A program made the translations under genes and the position numbers. Below the pieces are notes generated by a model that worked only from the letters and a program-made list of their open reading frames with translations, did not search any database and had not been told where the DNA came from. From Methylocella sp. (GTDB lineage: Bacteria > Pseudomonadota > Alphaproteobacteria > Rhizobiales > Beijerinckiaceae), in assembly GCA_037200525.1 (NCBI GenBank), contig JBBCGG010000001.1:1-64000 (forward strand): a stretch of DNA of 64,000 nucleotides, written 5' to 3'. Numbering within the stretch: the stretch's first letter is position 1; the number at the start of each line of letters is the position of its first letter. Of the stretch, positions 9,591 to 17,404 are shown in pieces.

Positions 9591-10887
9591 AGGACTGTCA
9601 GGAATCCTGGTGCGGGGCCATAATGACGCCGATGGAGGGCGATTATGGCGATCAAGAAAGACACCCTGGATCAACTTCTGCCAGGCCGCGATCCGAAGGA
9701 AGTTTTCCATAAGGACGGCTTGTTCGATGAGCTGAAGAAGGCTCTGGCCGAATGTGTGTTGAACGCGGAGATCGACGATCATCTCGATGTCGAGGCGGCC
9801 GAGGGCAGGAAAAACCATCGGAACGGCTATTCGAAGAAGAGCGTGCTGACGGAGACCTCGAAGCTCGATATCCGCATCCCGCGCGACCGCGAAGGAACGT
9901 TCGATCCGAAGCTGATCGCCCGATACCAGCGCCGGTTTCCGGGTTTCGACGAGAAGATCATATCGATGTATGCGCGCGGCCTGACGGTTCGCGAGATTCA
10001 AGGGCATCTGCTTGAGATCTATGGGCTCGACGTCTCCCCTGATTTGATTTCGACGGTGACGGACGCGGTCCTGGAGACGGTCGGCGAATGGCAGAATCGG
10101 CCGCTGGAAGCGAGCTATCCGCTGGTGTTCTTCGACGCCTTAAGGGTCAAAATCCGCGACGAAGGCCTGGTGCGTAACAAGGCCGTCTACATTGCGCTCG
10201 GCGTCCAGGCGGACGGGACGAAAGATATTCTGGGCCTTTGGATCGAAAACACCGAAGGCGCCAAATTCTGGTTGCGGGCGATGAACGAGCTGAAGAACCG
10301 GGGCGTCAATGATGTGTTGATCGCCGTCGTCGACGGATTGAAAGGCTTTCCGGAGGCGATCAACGCCGTTTTTCCGCAAACGATCGTTCAAACCTGCATC
10401 GTCCATCTCATTCGCCATTCGATGGATTTCGCCTCCTGGAAGGACCGCAAAGCCCTGGCCGGCGCGTTGAAGATAATTTACCGGGCCAAGGACGCCGATG
10501 CGGCCAATGCGGCGCTCGATGCCTTCGACGCCAGCCATTGGGGGCAAAAATATCCGGCGATCGCACAAAGTTGGCGGCGCAATTGGGAGCGTGTGATCCC
10601 GTTCTTCGCCTTCCCGGAAGCCGTCCGGCACATCATTTACACGACCAACGCCATCGAGTCGCTCAACGCAAAACTACGCCGCGCGGTGCGAACAAGGAGC
10701 TATTTTCCGACCGATGATGCCGCGACGAAACTCCTATTTCTCGTCTCGCGCGACACCGCCCGAGAGTGGAAAATGCCGCCGCGCGAGTGGTTCGAGGCAA
10801 AAACCCAATTCGCCATCATGTTCGACGAAAGGTTCGTTCAAGCGTGATGGCTCAACTCGCCCCGCACACAAGATTCCTGACAGTCCT
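9591..10887 (+). mobile_element. Complete IS256-family insertion sequence with 9-bp duplication
   Basis: The element of 1297 bp has terminal inverted repeats of about 27 bp (AGGACTGTCAGGAATC at the left, its complement at the right, with one gap). It is flanked by a 9-bp direct duplication TGACCGAAC (9582-9590 and 10888-10896), as is usual for IS256. It carries one intact transposase gene. It is inserted in the fourth codon of an alpha/beta hydrolase gene. Confidence 0.93.
9645..10847 (+). CDS. IS256-family transposase, intact
   Basis: Mutator-type DDE transposase of 400 residues, full length. Catalytic residues visible are Asp in VFFDALRVKIRD, Asp in AVVDGLKGFPEAI, and Glu in TTNAIESLNAKLRR. 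The family motifs KNHRNGYSKKSV, MYARGLTVREIQGHL and TCIVHLIRHS are also present. A degraded relative lies at 20785-21240. Nothing suggests loss of function. Confidence 0.95.
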   Translation: MAIKKDTLDQLLPGRDPKEVFHKDGLFDELKKALAECVLNAEIDDHLDVEAAEGRKNHRNGYSKKSVLTETSKLDIRIPRDREGTFDPKLIARYQRRFPGFDEKIISMYARGLTVREIQGHLLEIYGLDVSPDLISTVTDAVLETVGEWQNRPLEASYPLVFFDALRVKIRDEGLVRNKAVYIALGVQADGTKDILGLWIENTEGAKFWLRAMNELKNRGVNDVLIAVVDGLKGFPEAINAVFPQTIVQTCIVHLIRHSMDFASWKDRKALAGALKIIYRAKDADAANAALDAFDASHWGQKYPAIAQSWRRNWERVIPFFAFPEAVRHIIYTTNAIESLNAKLRRAVRTRSYFPTDDAATKLLFLVSRDTAREWKMPPREWFEAKTQFAIMFDERFVQA

Positions 10888-11215
10888 TGACCGAACCTTC
10901 GCCCGCGAACCGTTACGGCGCCACGCGGGAAACCGCGCCCATCCGTTACGTCGAAGGCGGCGGGATCCGCTTCACCTATCGCCAGCCTAAGCCATCGACT
11001 GGAACGCCGTTGGTTCTGTCGCCGCGCTTCTCGGGCAATATCGATGCGCGGGACCCCGCCGCCGTGAACGCCCTCGCCGCCGATCGCCGGGTGATCGCTT
11101 TCGACAACGCCGGCGGTCGGCCGCTCGACCGGCCAAACTTCCGACAACGTCGCGGCTATGGGCCGCGACGGTGTCACTTTCATCAAGCTGCTCGGCTACT
11201 CCAAGGCCGACCTGC
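10888..11215 (+). pseudogene. Alpha/beta hydrolase fragment, frameshifted
   Basis: Continuation of the gene starting at 9581: RYGATRETAPIRYVEGGGIRF, then RFSGNIDARDPAAVNALAADRRVIAFDNAG, characteristic of alpha/beta hydrolases just before the first catalytic region. A frameshift follows, and another frame gives SDNVAAMGRDGVTFIKLLGYSKADL, the segment leading to the nucleophile elbow. The gene stops there and is fused to a glycosyltransferase fragment, so the catalytic Ser, Asp and His are absent. Confidence 0.75.
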
Positions 11216-11367
11216 CGAGCAATGCGCGGCAATGCGCACCTGGCGAGCTATTTGCCGTTTAAGTGGGTGCTCTTCAAAGCCGATGCATTTGTCACCGACG
11301 CCACAAGCGCCACGCGAGGCGATCCGGGCTGTGCTGCTGGACCAACCCAATTATCATGCGCGCGCAA
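11216..11367 (+). pseudogene. MGT-type glycosyltransferase fragment with internal deletion
   Basis: In shifting frames the sequence reads LPSNAR, then ASYLPFKWVLFKADAFVTD, then REAIRAVLLDQPNYHARA. These match two separate parts of the intact glycosyltransferase at 41973 (ANARVASYLPFEWALAKADVFVT and REAVRAVLDKPNYRSRA), with about 50 residues between them missing. It joins a hydrolase fragment on the left and IS element B on the right. Confidence 0.75.
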
Positions 11368-11718
11368 CTCCTTCTCGGACCTGGACAGCGCCACGACATC
11401 ACAAAAGCGCACGCCCTGATCGAAAGCTTTGCGGCCGATGCGATCATCGCCGATAAAGGTTATGACGCCAATCACTTGCGCAAGGCTGTTCTTATGCGTG
11501 AGGCTGAGCCGGTGATCCCATCAAAATCCAATCGCCGCGCGCCGCTCCCCTACGACAAGGCGCTCTACAAGGAGCGCAATCTCGTCGAGCGTTTCTTCAA
11601 TAAACTGAAGCAGTTCCGGCGCGTCGCAACCCGATACGACAAGCTCCTCGCAAACTACCGAGGCTTCGTATTGCTCGCCGCTATCGCTATCATGCTCAGG
11701 TAATTCGTCACTACCGCC
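11368..11718 (+). mobile_element. IS element B, 3' half only (IS5 family)
   Basis: The second half of the element seen complete at 19171, 27062 and 54591. It begins within the second transposase frame (LLGPGQRHDITKAHALIE) and runs to the right tip GGTAATTCGTCACTACCGCC followed by TA. Several base differences from the three complete copies indicate an older insertion. The N-terminal half of the transposase is missing, so it cannot move by itself. Confidence 0.85.
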
Positions 11719-11845
11719 TAAACCACAACGAGCTATCTCGAGTTCGTCCAAATCGCCGCCATTCGGATTTGCATGCGCATGTCTCTCACAGGACGTAATC
11801 TTCATGACCGATAGTCATTCTATCATCTCTCATCGACATTAACTA

Positions 11846-12683
11846 GGGTCCAGACTCACAACCAGTAGCAAACGGTAGCGGCGATGCAGACTGTGGCGAG
11901 GAAGTTTAATGCGTTTCGGTCGTAGCGCGTAGCCACGCGCCTGAAGTCTTTCAGGCGGCAGAACATGCGTTCGATGGCGTTGCGGTTTCGATAGAGGAAG
12001 GGCGAGAAGCAGTTCTTCCACCTGCGATTGGCCTTGGGCGGGATATTCGGCATAGCTCCGCGCTCCTCGACCTGCCGACGGATCGCATTTGCGTCGTAGC
12101 CCTTGTCGCCATGGAGGATTTCGCAAGGAGGAAGTCGCGCGATAAGCTCCGCGCCCGCCGAGCAATCGGCGATTTGGCCGCCGGTGAGCATGAAAGACAG
12201 CGGGCGGCAGTCCGCATCGGTCAATGCGTGGATTTTGGTTGTGCGCCCGCCGCGCGAACGGCCGATGGCCTGATTCTTCTCCCCCCTTTGCCGCCACTGG
12301 CCGAGCGATGCGCCTTGACCGCCGAGGAGTCGATGAGGACCTGCGCCGGCGGCCCGCCTGCTTGCGCAAGCGCGTGGAACAGATCGATCCAAACGCCCTT
12401 AGCAGCCCAGCGAACGTAGCGATTGTAGAGAGTCTTCTTTGGCCCGTACTCCAGCGGCGCGTCAATCCAGCGTCCGCCAGATTTCAGCACATGAATGATC
12501 CCGCTGACCACCCGGCGATCATCGACGCCCGCCTTGCCGCGCGTGTCCGTGGGAAGATGCGGCGCGATCTTCGCGAACTGCGCGTCCGTCAGCCAGAATT
12601 GATCCCGATTCATAGTCGCTTCCTTTCGGAAGCTGTGAATCACAATCCGCCTGTCACGCCAACCATTTTATGGGTCTGGGCCC
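11846..12683 (-). mobile_element. IS element A copy 2 (IS5 family), complete
   Basis: Length 838 bp, ends GGGTCCAGACTCA and the imperfect complement TGGGTCTGGGCCC. TA is present on both sides within a CTAG target. Nearly identical to the copies at 15789 and 23536. Confidence 0.93.
11856..12613 (-). CDS. IS5-family transposase of element A, copy 2 (-1 shift)
   Basis: Two-frame transposase as described for 3483-4240: the first frame starts at the ATG at 12613 and ends near 12221, and the second runs from about 12300 to 11856. It differs from copy 1 at a codon giving VVSGI instead of VISGI. All DDE residues are present, so it is probably active if the -1 shift occurs. Confidence 0.88.
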
Positions 12684-12735
12684 TAGAAGATAAACGCGAC
12701 TTATTGCTTCTCGGAGGATACACCCCGAACGAGCA

Positions 12736-13167
12736 TCAAAAAGTGATTTGGTCATTTCCGCTGCGTGGGAGGCGTTCAGGCGCCGCCTTCCCGTTCCTAA
12801 AGATAAGCAGCTCATTTCGCCGCGCGAAAGCGATTCCAGCCAGAACCAGTAGCAGCACGACCGGTTGCGCCACAGCACTTAAAGGAGCCCCAACACGAAC
12901 AAGAGTCCACGCGGCGCCGACCATTACCGCTGACAGCAAAAGTGCGCCAAAGGCCGCACATCCGGGGATGAGCAGGAGTATCGATCCGGTAAGCTCCAGG
13001 GACCCTATAAGATACATAAACCACATCGCGTACCCGAAGAAGGTGAACCCCGATACTTCGTATTGGACTGAGGCAAACTTCATTCCCGCTGCCACGAGAA
13101 ACAACAAGGCGAGTAGAGTTCTTAAGGCCGCGTCAGCTAATCGCAAACCTTTTTGCTTTGTAATCAT
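12736..13167 (-). CDS. DoxX-family membrane protein
   Basis: About 143 residues with four hydrophobic helices (TLLALLFLVAAGMKF, FGYAMWFMYLIGSLELTGSILLLIPG, FGALLLSAVMVGAAWTLV, VAQPVVLLLVLAGIAFA). This is the DoxX-like fold. The start at 13167 is preceded by AGCAGGA; a longer frame to 13251 adds a non-hydrophobic stretch and is less likely. DoxX-like proteins act in membrane redox or thiol metabolism in some bacteria; nothing here fixes the role. An IS lies 52 bp downstream, and the NmrA-type gene is upstream on the same strand. Confidence 0.78.
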   Translation of the reverse strand: MITKQKGLRLADAALRTLLALLFLVAAGMKFASVQYEVSGFTFFGYAMWFMYLIGSLELTGSILLLIPGCAAFGALLLSAVMVGAAWTLVRVGAPLSAVAQPVVLLLVLAGIAFARRNELLIFRNGKAAPERLPRSGNDQITF

Positions 13168-13469
13168 TCCTGCTTCTCTTCGTGTTCGTTCTGAGCCAGA
13201 GGCGGTGGTCGAATGCCCCTCCAGCGCGACGTAGGTAACAACGCCATTCATCCATCAGCCGACCGGACTATTTGCTAAGAAGTCCGGACCGGGAATCAAA
13301 TACTTCGGTCTGGCACGCTCGCACTCCTATTGGCGCAACCTCCGGCAAACCTACACACGATTTGCCAAGCCCTCAACGATCATAGTGGGCAGCGGAGTCG
13401 CGAAGTCAAGCCGTCGCTCGGAGTTCGACAGGCCGCCGCCGACCACCGTTATTCTGAGCTGGATTGCCG

Positions 13470-14339
13470 TCATTTTGCTGCGAGCCACTTCCTGGCGGTC
13501 TCTTCGGCAAAGGCTTCGAGCGAGCGCGGCCCGCGGCCAAGCAACTTGGTTGTGTCGAAGATGTCCGCTTCTGCCGCTAAGAGGCCATTTTCCTGATAAA
13601 ATTCGAGGAGGCGGCTGTACGTAAAGACCAGGGCTGGTCCCAGGAAGTTATGCATACGCGCGTATAGCTCCATATCGTTTCCCGCATATTTAACGGGTCG
13701 ATTCAGCGCGGCCGCCCACACGGCGGCGCAACTGAGCCCCGTCTGCACCGCTGGGCCGGTGATGTTGTAGGTTTTTCCTTCATGCCCATCCCCGAGTAGG
13801 ACGGACACAGCGGCTTTCGCAATGTCGCGAGCATCGACGCGCGACATGCCCTTAAAGCCGATCGGCTGAGGGTAGATCCCGTCCCCGAGAATTGAAGCCT
13901 CATACCAAAGGTCGTTTTGAAAAAAATTATTCGGCCGAAGCACTGTGTAGGGAATGTCGGACACGACTATCGCGTTCTCCACTGAAAGTTTCGTGGCGCC
14001 GCCGATTGGCAGGAATGGGGTTAAATCCGCGCGGTGCGTGCTCGAATAGACGAAGCGCTTTACTCCGGCATCTTTGGCGAGCAGTACGGCCGTGACGCCT
14101 TCAAACGCTTCTGACGTACTCGCCGCGTTTACCATGAATACGCGATCGACATCCTTGAAGGCGTCGCGGGCCGCATACGGGTCAAGCAAATCTCCTGCTA
14201 CCAAAATCGCGCCTTCGGGAAGTTTTGCCGCCTTGGCTGGACTCCGACTCAAAACCAGGGGGCTGAAACCTTTTGCAACAAGCCCCTGGACGACGAGGGA
14301 ACCGACGGTTCCGGTTCCCCCAATAACTAGTATCTTCAT
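13470..14339 (-). CDS. NmrA-like NAD(P)-binding oxidoreductase (atypical SDR)
   Basis: 289 residues. The N-terminal Rossmann motif GGTGTVGSLVVQGL binds NAD(P). AGDLLDPYAARDAFKDVDRVFMVNAA and RFVYSSTHRAD, then TVLRPNNFFQN, are typical of NmrA/ISOM-type atypical short-chain dehydrogenases, many of which are quinone reductases or redox sensors. Start supported by GGAGGACAGA before the ATG. It lies 302 bp upstream of the DoxX gene on the same strand and may be co-expressed with it. Substrate unknown. Confidence 0.87.
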   Translation of the reverse strand: MKILVIGGTGTVGSLVVQGLVAKGFSPLVLSRSPAKAAKLPEGAILVAGDLLDPYAARDAFKDVDRVFMVNAASTSEAFEGVTAVLLAKDAGVKRFVYSSTHRADLTPFLPIGGATKLSVENAIVVSDIPYTVLRPNNFFQNDLWYEASILGDGIYPQPIGFKGMSRVDARDIAKAAVSVLLGDGHEGKTYNITGPAVQTGLSCAAVWAAALNRPVKYAGNDMELYARMHNFLGPALVFTYSRLLEFYQENGLLAAEADIFDTTKLLGRGPRSLEAFAEETARKWLAAK

Positions 14340-14466
14340 GATGTTCTGTCCTCCTGTCGGCCAAACAACGAGCCCTGCTGCACTCGAGTCGACTAGGCTC
14401 CTTGGTTACCGATATTCAAGATCTCGGAAGCTGAATGTTATCTGTTGTTAGGCAATGTTAGGAAGA

Positions 14467-14517
14467 ATAGACGCAGACTCACGATTCGAGTAGTCCCCGC
14501 ACGGGTACAGGCTAACC
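14467..14517 (-). repeat. 51-bp inverted repeat, arm 2 (partner 9320-9370)
   Basis: 48 of 51 bases match the reverse complement of 9320-9370; mismatches are at two positions near the centre-left and one near the right end. It lies just upstream of the NmrA-like gene, in the opposite orientation to arm 1 relative to the gene downstream. Confidence 0.75.
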
Positions 14518-14562
14518 GTCGCCTGACTGCGTCTGTGGCCGTTGGAGCGGGAGCTTCGGCTG

Positions 14563-14815
14563 ATCTATCCGTGAAAATAAACGCCTTGGTGGATGCGCTG
14601 AAGAGCAGTCAACTCGCCGGCTATGCGGGTGATGTCTGGTATCCGCAGCCTGCGTCCGCAAGTCATCCTTGGCGCACCATGCCGCACAACGGCATGACGC
14701 CACACACGTCCGGCGCAAGTCTCTCCGCACAGACGCGCTATGCCGCCGGTACCGCGAGATTGTCGAAAGCTTCTTCGCCGGCGATCCAATTCGCGATGAA
14801 TACTTGATGGTCGAT
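14563..14815 (+). pseudogene. NAD-dependent formate dehydrogenase C-terminal fragment
   Basis: The frame reads [39 protein letters not shown] and TPHTSG, then after a frameshift [20 protein letters not shown]. This is the C-terminal catalytic part of D-2-hydroxyacid-type formate dehydrogenase, with the active-site His region MPHNGMTPH. The N-terminal two thirds, including the NAD-binding fold, are missing. The fragment runs directly into an unrelated flavoprotein fragment. Confidence 0.75.
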
Positions 14816-15127
14816 GCGTTGCGCACAACGGCGCCGGGCATCTGGGCGCTGGGCGACTGCAACGGTCGCGGGGCGTTCACCCACACCGCCTATAACGATT
14901 TCGAGATCGTGGCCGCAAACCTTCTCGATGGCGAAGCGCGTCGCGTGAGCGGCCGGATCACCGGCTACGCGCTCTACATCGATCCGCCGCTCGGGCGGGT
15001 GGGTCTCACCGAATGGGCGGCGCGCCGGTCGGGGCGGCCGATTCGCGTCGGCATGCGCCCGATGACGCGGGTCGGCCGCCCGGTCGAGAAAAGCGAGAAG
15101 CAAGGGTTCATGGCAGCCTTCGCATGA
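14816..15127 (+). pseudogene. Pyridine-nucleotide disulfide oxidoreductase C-terminal fragment
   Basis: Directly in frame after the formate dehydrogenase piece, the chain continues LRTTAPGIWALGDCNGRGAF, with the FAD-binding GDxNG-type motif, then THTAYNDFEIVAANLLDGE and DPPLGRVGLTE. These are C-terminal features of mercuric-reductase or lipoamide-dehydrogenase-like flavoproteins. The FAD and NAD folds upstream are absent and the dimerisation domain is cut short at a stop. Non-functional. Confidence 0.75.
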
Positions 15128-15326
15128 CGTTTGGCGATTGTGCGCTTGGCGCCCCGATATTCGGCGCGAGCCCGTCAGTCTTTCAGTCAGGGCCAGCAAC
15201 TCGTAAGCAATCAAACTTGCGGGGTTAGGTCCCTCGCCGATTTTTGTTTTGCGGCAACAAACCGAAATTTTGCGGCAAGCCTTGTGAGATCCTTCGTCCA
15301 TGGCAGACAGACGAAAGAAAGGCCTC

Positions 15327-15542
15327 ATGGAACCGTTAATAAAGGCGAGCAGCGCCGATTCCCTTTTGCACCCGAAAGACGCGGCGAAAGCCCTCAACCT
15401 TTCATCATCATGGCTGGCGAAGGCGAGACTGTCTGGAACGGGTCCGAGGTTCGTGAAAATCGGACGCTCGGTTCGATATCCGGATTCGAGCCTGCGCGAG
15501 TTCATCAAGGCGCGGATGTGCGGATCGACCAGCGAATATTGA
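15327..15542 (+). CDS. Small HTH DNA-binding protein, excisionase/AlpA-like
   Basis: About 71 residues from the ATG at 15327, which has GAAAGG seven bases before it; an upstream ATG at 15300 is possible. The chain reads LHPKDAAKALNLSSSWLAKARL, then GPRFVKIGRSVRYPDSSLREFI, the winged-helix layout of HTH_17/excisionase proteins. These act as recombination directionality factors or small regulators. Location inside the tRNA-integrated island suggests it serves the integrase at 1532, although it is far from it. Confidence 0.75.
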   Translation: MEPLIKASSADSLLHPKDAAKALNLSSSWLAKARLSGTGPRFVKIGRSVRYPDSSLREFIKARMCGSTSEY

Positions 15543-15788
15543 TCGAAAATTATGCGCCATCCGAGGGCGCGAGGGGACCAGTTCGGGCTCTCGCGCCCTT
15601 TGCAATTGAGCGGGGATGAATTTCCATCCTTATACATCCAAATACTACAAGATGACACAAGAAGAACTAAGATTAGGATCGTATATAGCCTTACATAAAC
15701 CCAGTAAATGCTTGACATAATCCTAATTTACTTCCATATGATGCCCAATCCACCCAAATGAACTCTGGCGATCGACGAGGCTCCCCTA
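15543..15788. other. AT-richer gap with no gene
   Basis: About 245 bases between the HTH gene and IS element A copy 3. Around 15620-15740 it is clearly richer in A and T than its neighbours. No RNA gene, promoter or repeat could be supported. Confidence 0.4.
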
Positions 15789-16626
15789 GGGCCCAGACCC
15801 ATAAAATGGTTGGCGTGACAGGCGGATTGTGATTCACAGCTTCCGAAAGGAAGCGACTATGAATCGGGATCAATTCTGGCTGACGGACGCGCAGTTCGCG
15901 AAGATCGCGCCGCATCTTCCCACGGACACGCGCGGCAAGGCGGGCGTCGATGATCGCCGGGTGGTCAGCGGGATCATTCATGTGCTGAAATCTGGCGGAC
16001 GCTGGATTGACGCGCCGCTGGAGTACGGGCCAAAGAAGACTCTCTACAATCGCTACGTTCGCTGGGCTGCTAAGGGCGTTTGGATCGATCTGTTCCACGC
16101 GCTTGCGCAAGCAGGCGGGCCGCCGGCGCAGGTCCTCATCGACTCCTCGGCGGTCAAGGCGCATCGCTCGGCCAGTGGCGGCAAAGGGGGGAGAAGAATC
16201 AGGCCATCGGCCGTTCGCGCGGCGGGCGCACAACCAAAATCCACGCATTGACCGATGCGGACTGCCGCCCGCTGTCTTTCATGCTCACCGGCGGCCAAAT
16301 CGCCGATTGCTCGGCGGGCGCGGAGCTTATCGCGCGACTTCCTCCTTGCGAAATCCTCCATGGCGACAAGGGCTACGACGCAAATGCGATCCGTCGGCAG
16401 GTCGAGGAGCGCGGAGCTATGCCGAATATCCCGCCCAAGGCCAATCGCAGGTGGAAGAACTGCTTCTCGCCCTTCCTCTATCGAAACCGCAACGCCATCG
16501 AACGCATGTTCTGCCGCCTGAAAGACTTCAGGCGCGTGGCTACGCGCTACGACCGAAACGCATTAAACTTCCTCGCCACAGTCTGCATCGCCGCTACCGT
16601 TTGCTACTGGTTGTGAGTCTGGACCC
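15789..16626 (+). mobile_element. IS element A copy 3 (IS5 family), complete
   Basis: 838 bp in the plus orientation, ends GGGCCCAGACCC and GAGTCTGGACCC, with TA on both sides inside CTAG. Opposite in orientation to copies 1, 2 and 4, so recombination with them would invert the DNA between. Confidence 0.93.
15859..16616 (+). CDS. IS5-family transposase of element A, copy 3 (-1 shift)
   Basis: Two frames, ATG at 15859 and stop at 16616, with the shift near 16190 on AAAGGGGGG. Same protein as copy 2, with the VVSGI variant. All catalytic residues visible. Confidence 0.88.
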
Positions 16627-16695
16627 TAGATCGAGGCGCCCCGCCTGAGCAAGGTTCAACTCAAAGAACCAAAGAGCACGCAAAAACAGGCTTCC

Positions 16696-17136
16696 GTGCA
16701 CCTTTCCCCGCAAGCGTTTCAATATGGCGTTTTGCTTTACAGGGTTACTTCGACGGGCGACATCGAAATTCTCCTTATCACGACTCGGCAGAGTCAGCGC
16801 TGGATCATTCCAAAGGGTCGCCCAATTAAAGGCCTCGGACCAGCGGAGTCGGCTGCGCGGGAGGCGATGGAAGAGGCTGGCGTGCGTGGCGTGGTACGGG
16901 AAAAACCCATCGGCTCCTTTCGCTTTCAGAAAACCCTTGAGAGCGAGCCAGATATCCTGTGTGAGGTCGAGGTCTATGCCTTGAACGTCAAGCGACAAAT
17001 GAAGTGCTGGCCAGAGAGCCAGCAGCGGACGCTGCGCTGGTTCCAGCCCTCAGAGGCCGAAGCCGCTGTCAAGGACGTCGGGCTGCGATCGCTGATCAGC
17101 CTCTTCGTTGAACGGGCGTCGGCGAAGGCGCGATAA
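16696..17136 (+). CDS. NUDIX hydrolase
   Basis: 146 residues from a GTG start. The Nudix box is present as GLGPAESAAREAMEEAGVRG (Gx5Ex7REUxEExGU pattern), with the Glu residues that bind the metal. The chain WIIPKGRPIKG before it and WFQPSEAEAAV after it resemble small diphosphoinositol-polyphosphate or dinucleoside-polyphosphate hydrolases. The open frame continues upstream to the edge of IS element A at 16626, so the true N-terminus may have been cut by the insertion; the GTG has only a weak ribosome site. Confidence 0.85.
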   Translation: MHLSPQAFQYGVLLYRVTSTGDIEILLITTRQSQRWIIPKGRPIKGLGPAESAAREAMEEAGVRGVVREKPIGSFRFQKTLESEPDILCEVEVYALNVKRQMKCWPESQQRTLRWFQPSEAEAAVKDVGLRSLISLFVERASAKAR

Positions 17137-17404
17137 AATAATCTGCCTTACTTACCGGTGTCATGCGGCTGAATCGGGCGTGACAAATAAGTTACATAAT
17201 TCCGAAATCGCTTTCTTTACAGCTCTGTTAAATGCCGCGCCGAAGCTCAAATCGGCGAAAGTTTAGTATGTTCAATTGCTTATATATCTTTATAGACTAA
17301 GTAGACAATTGGCGCGTTAGACGCATTATTGGGCAGGGCCAATCGACATCTTCTGAACGAGCGCAAAGTCGCGTTTGGGACTTTCGGCGGCTGGAGGGCA
17401 AATT

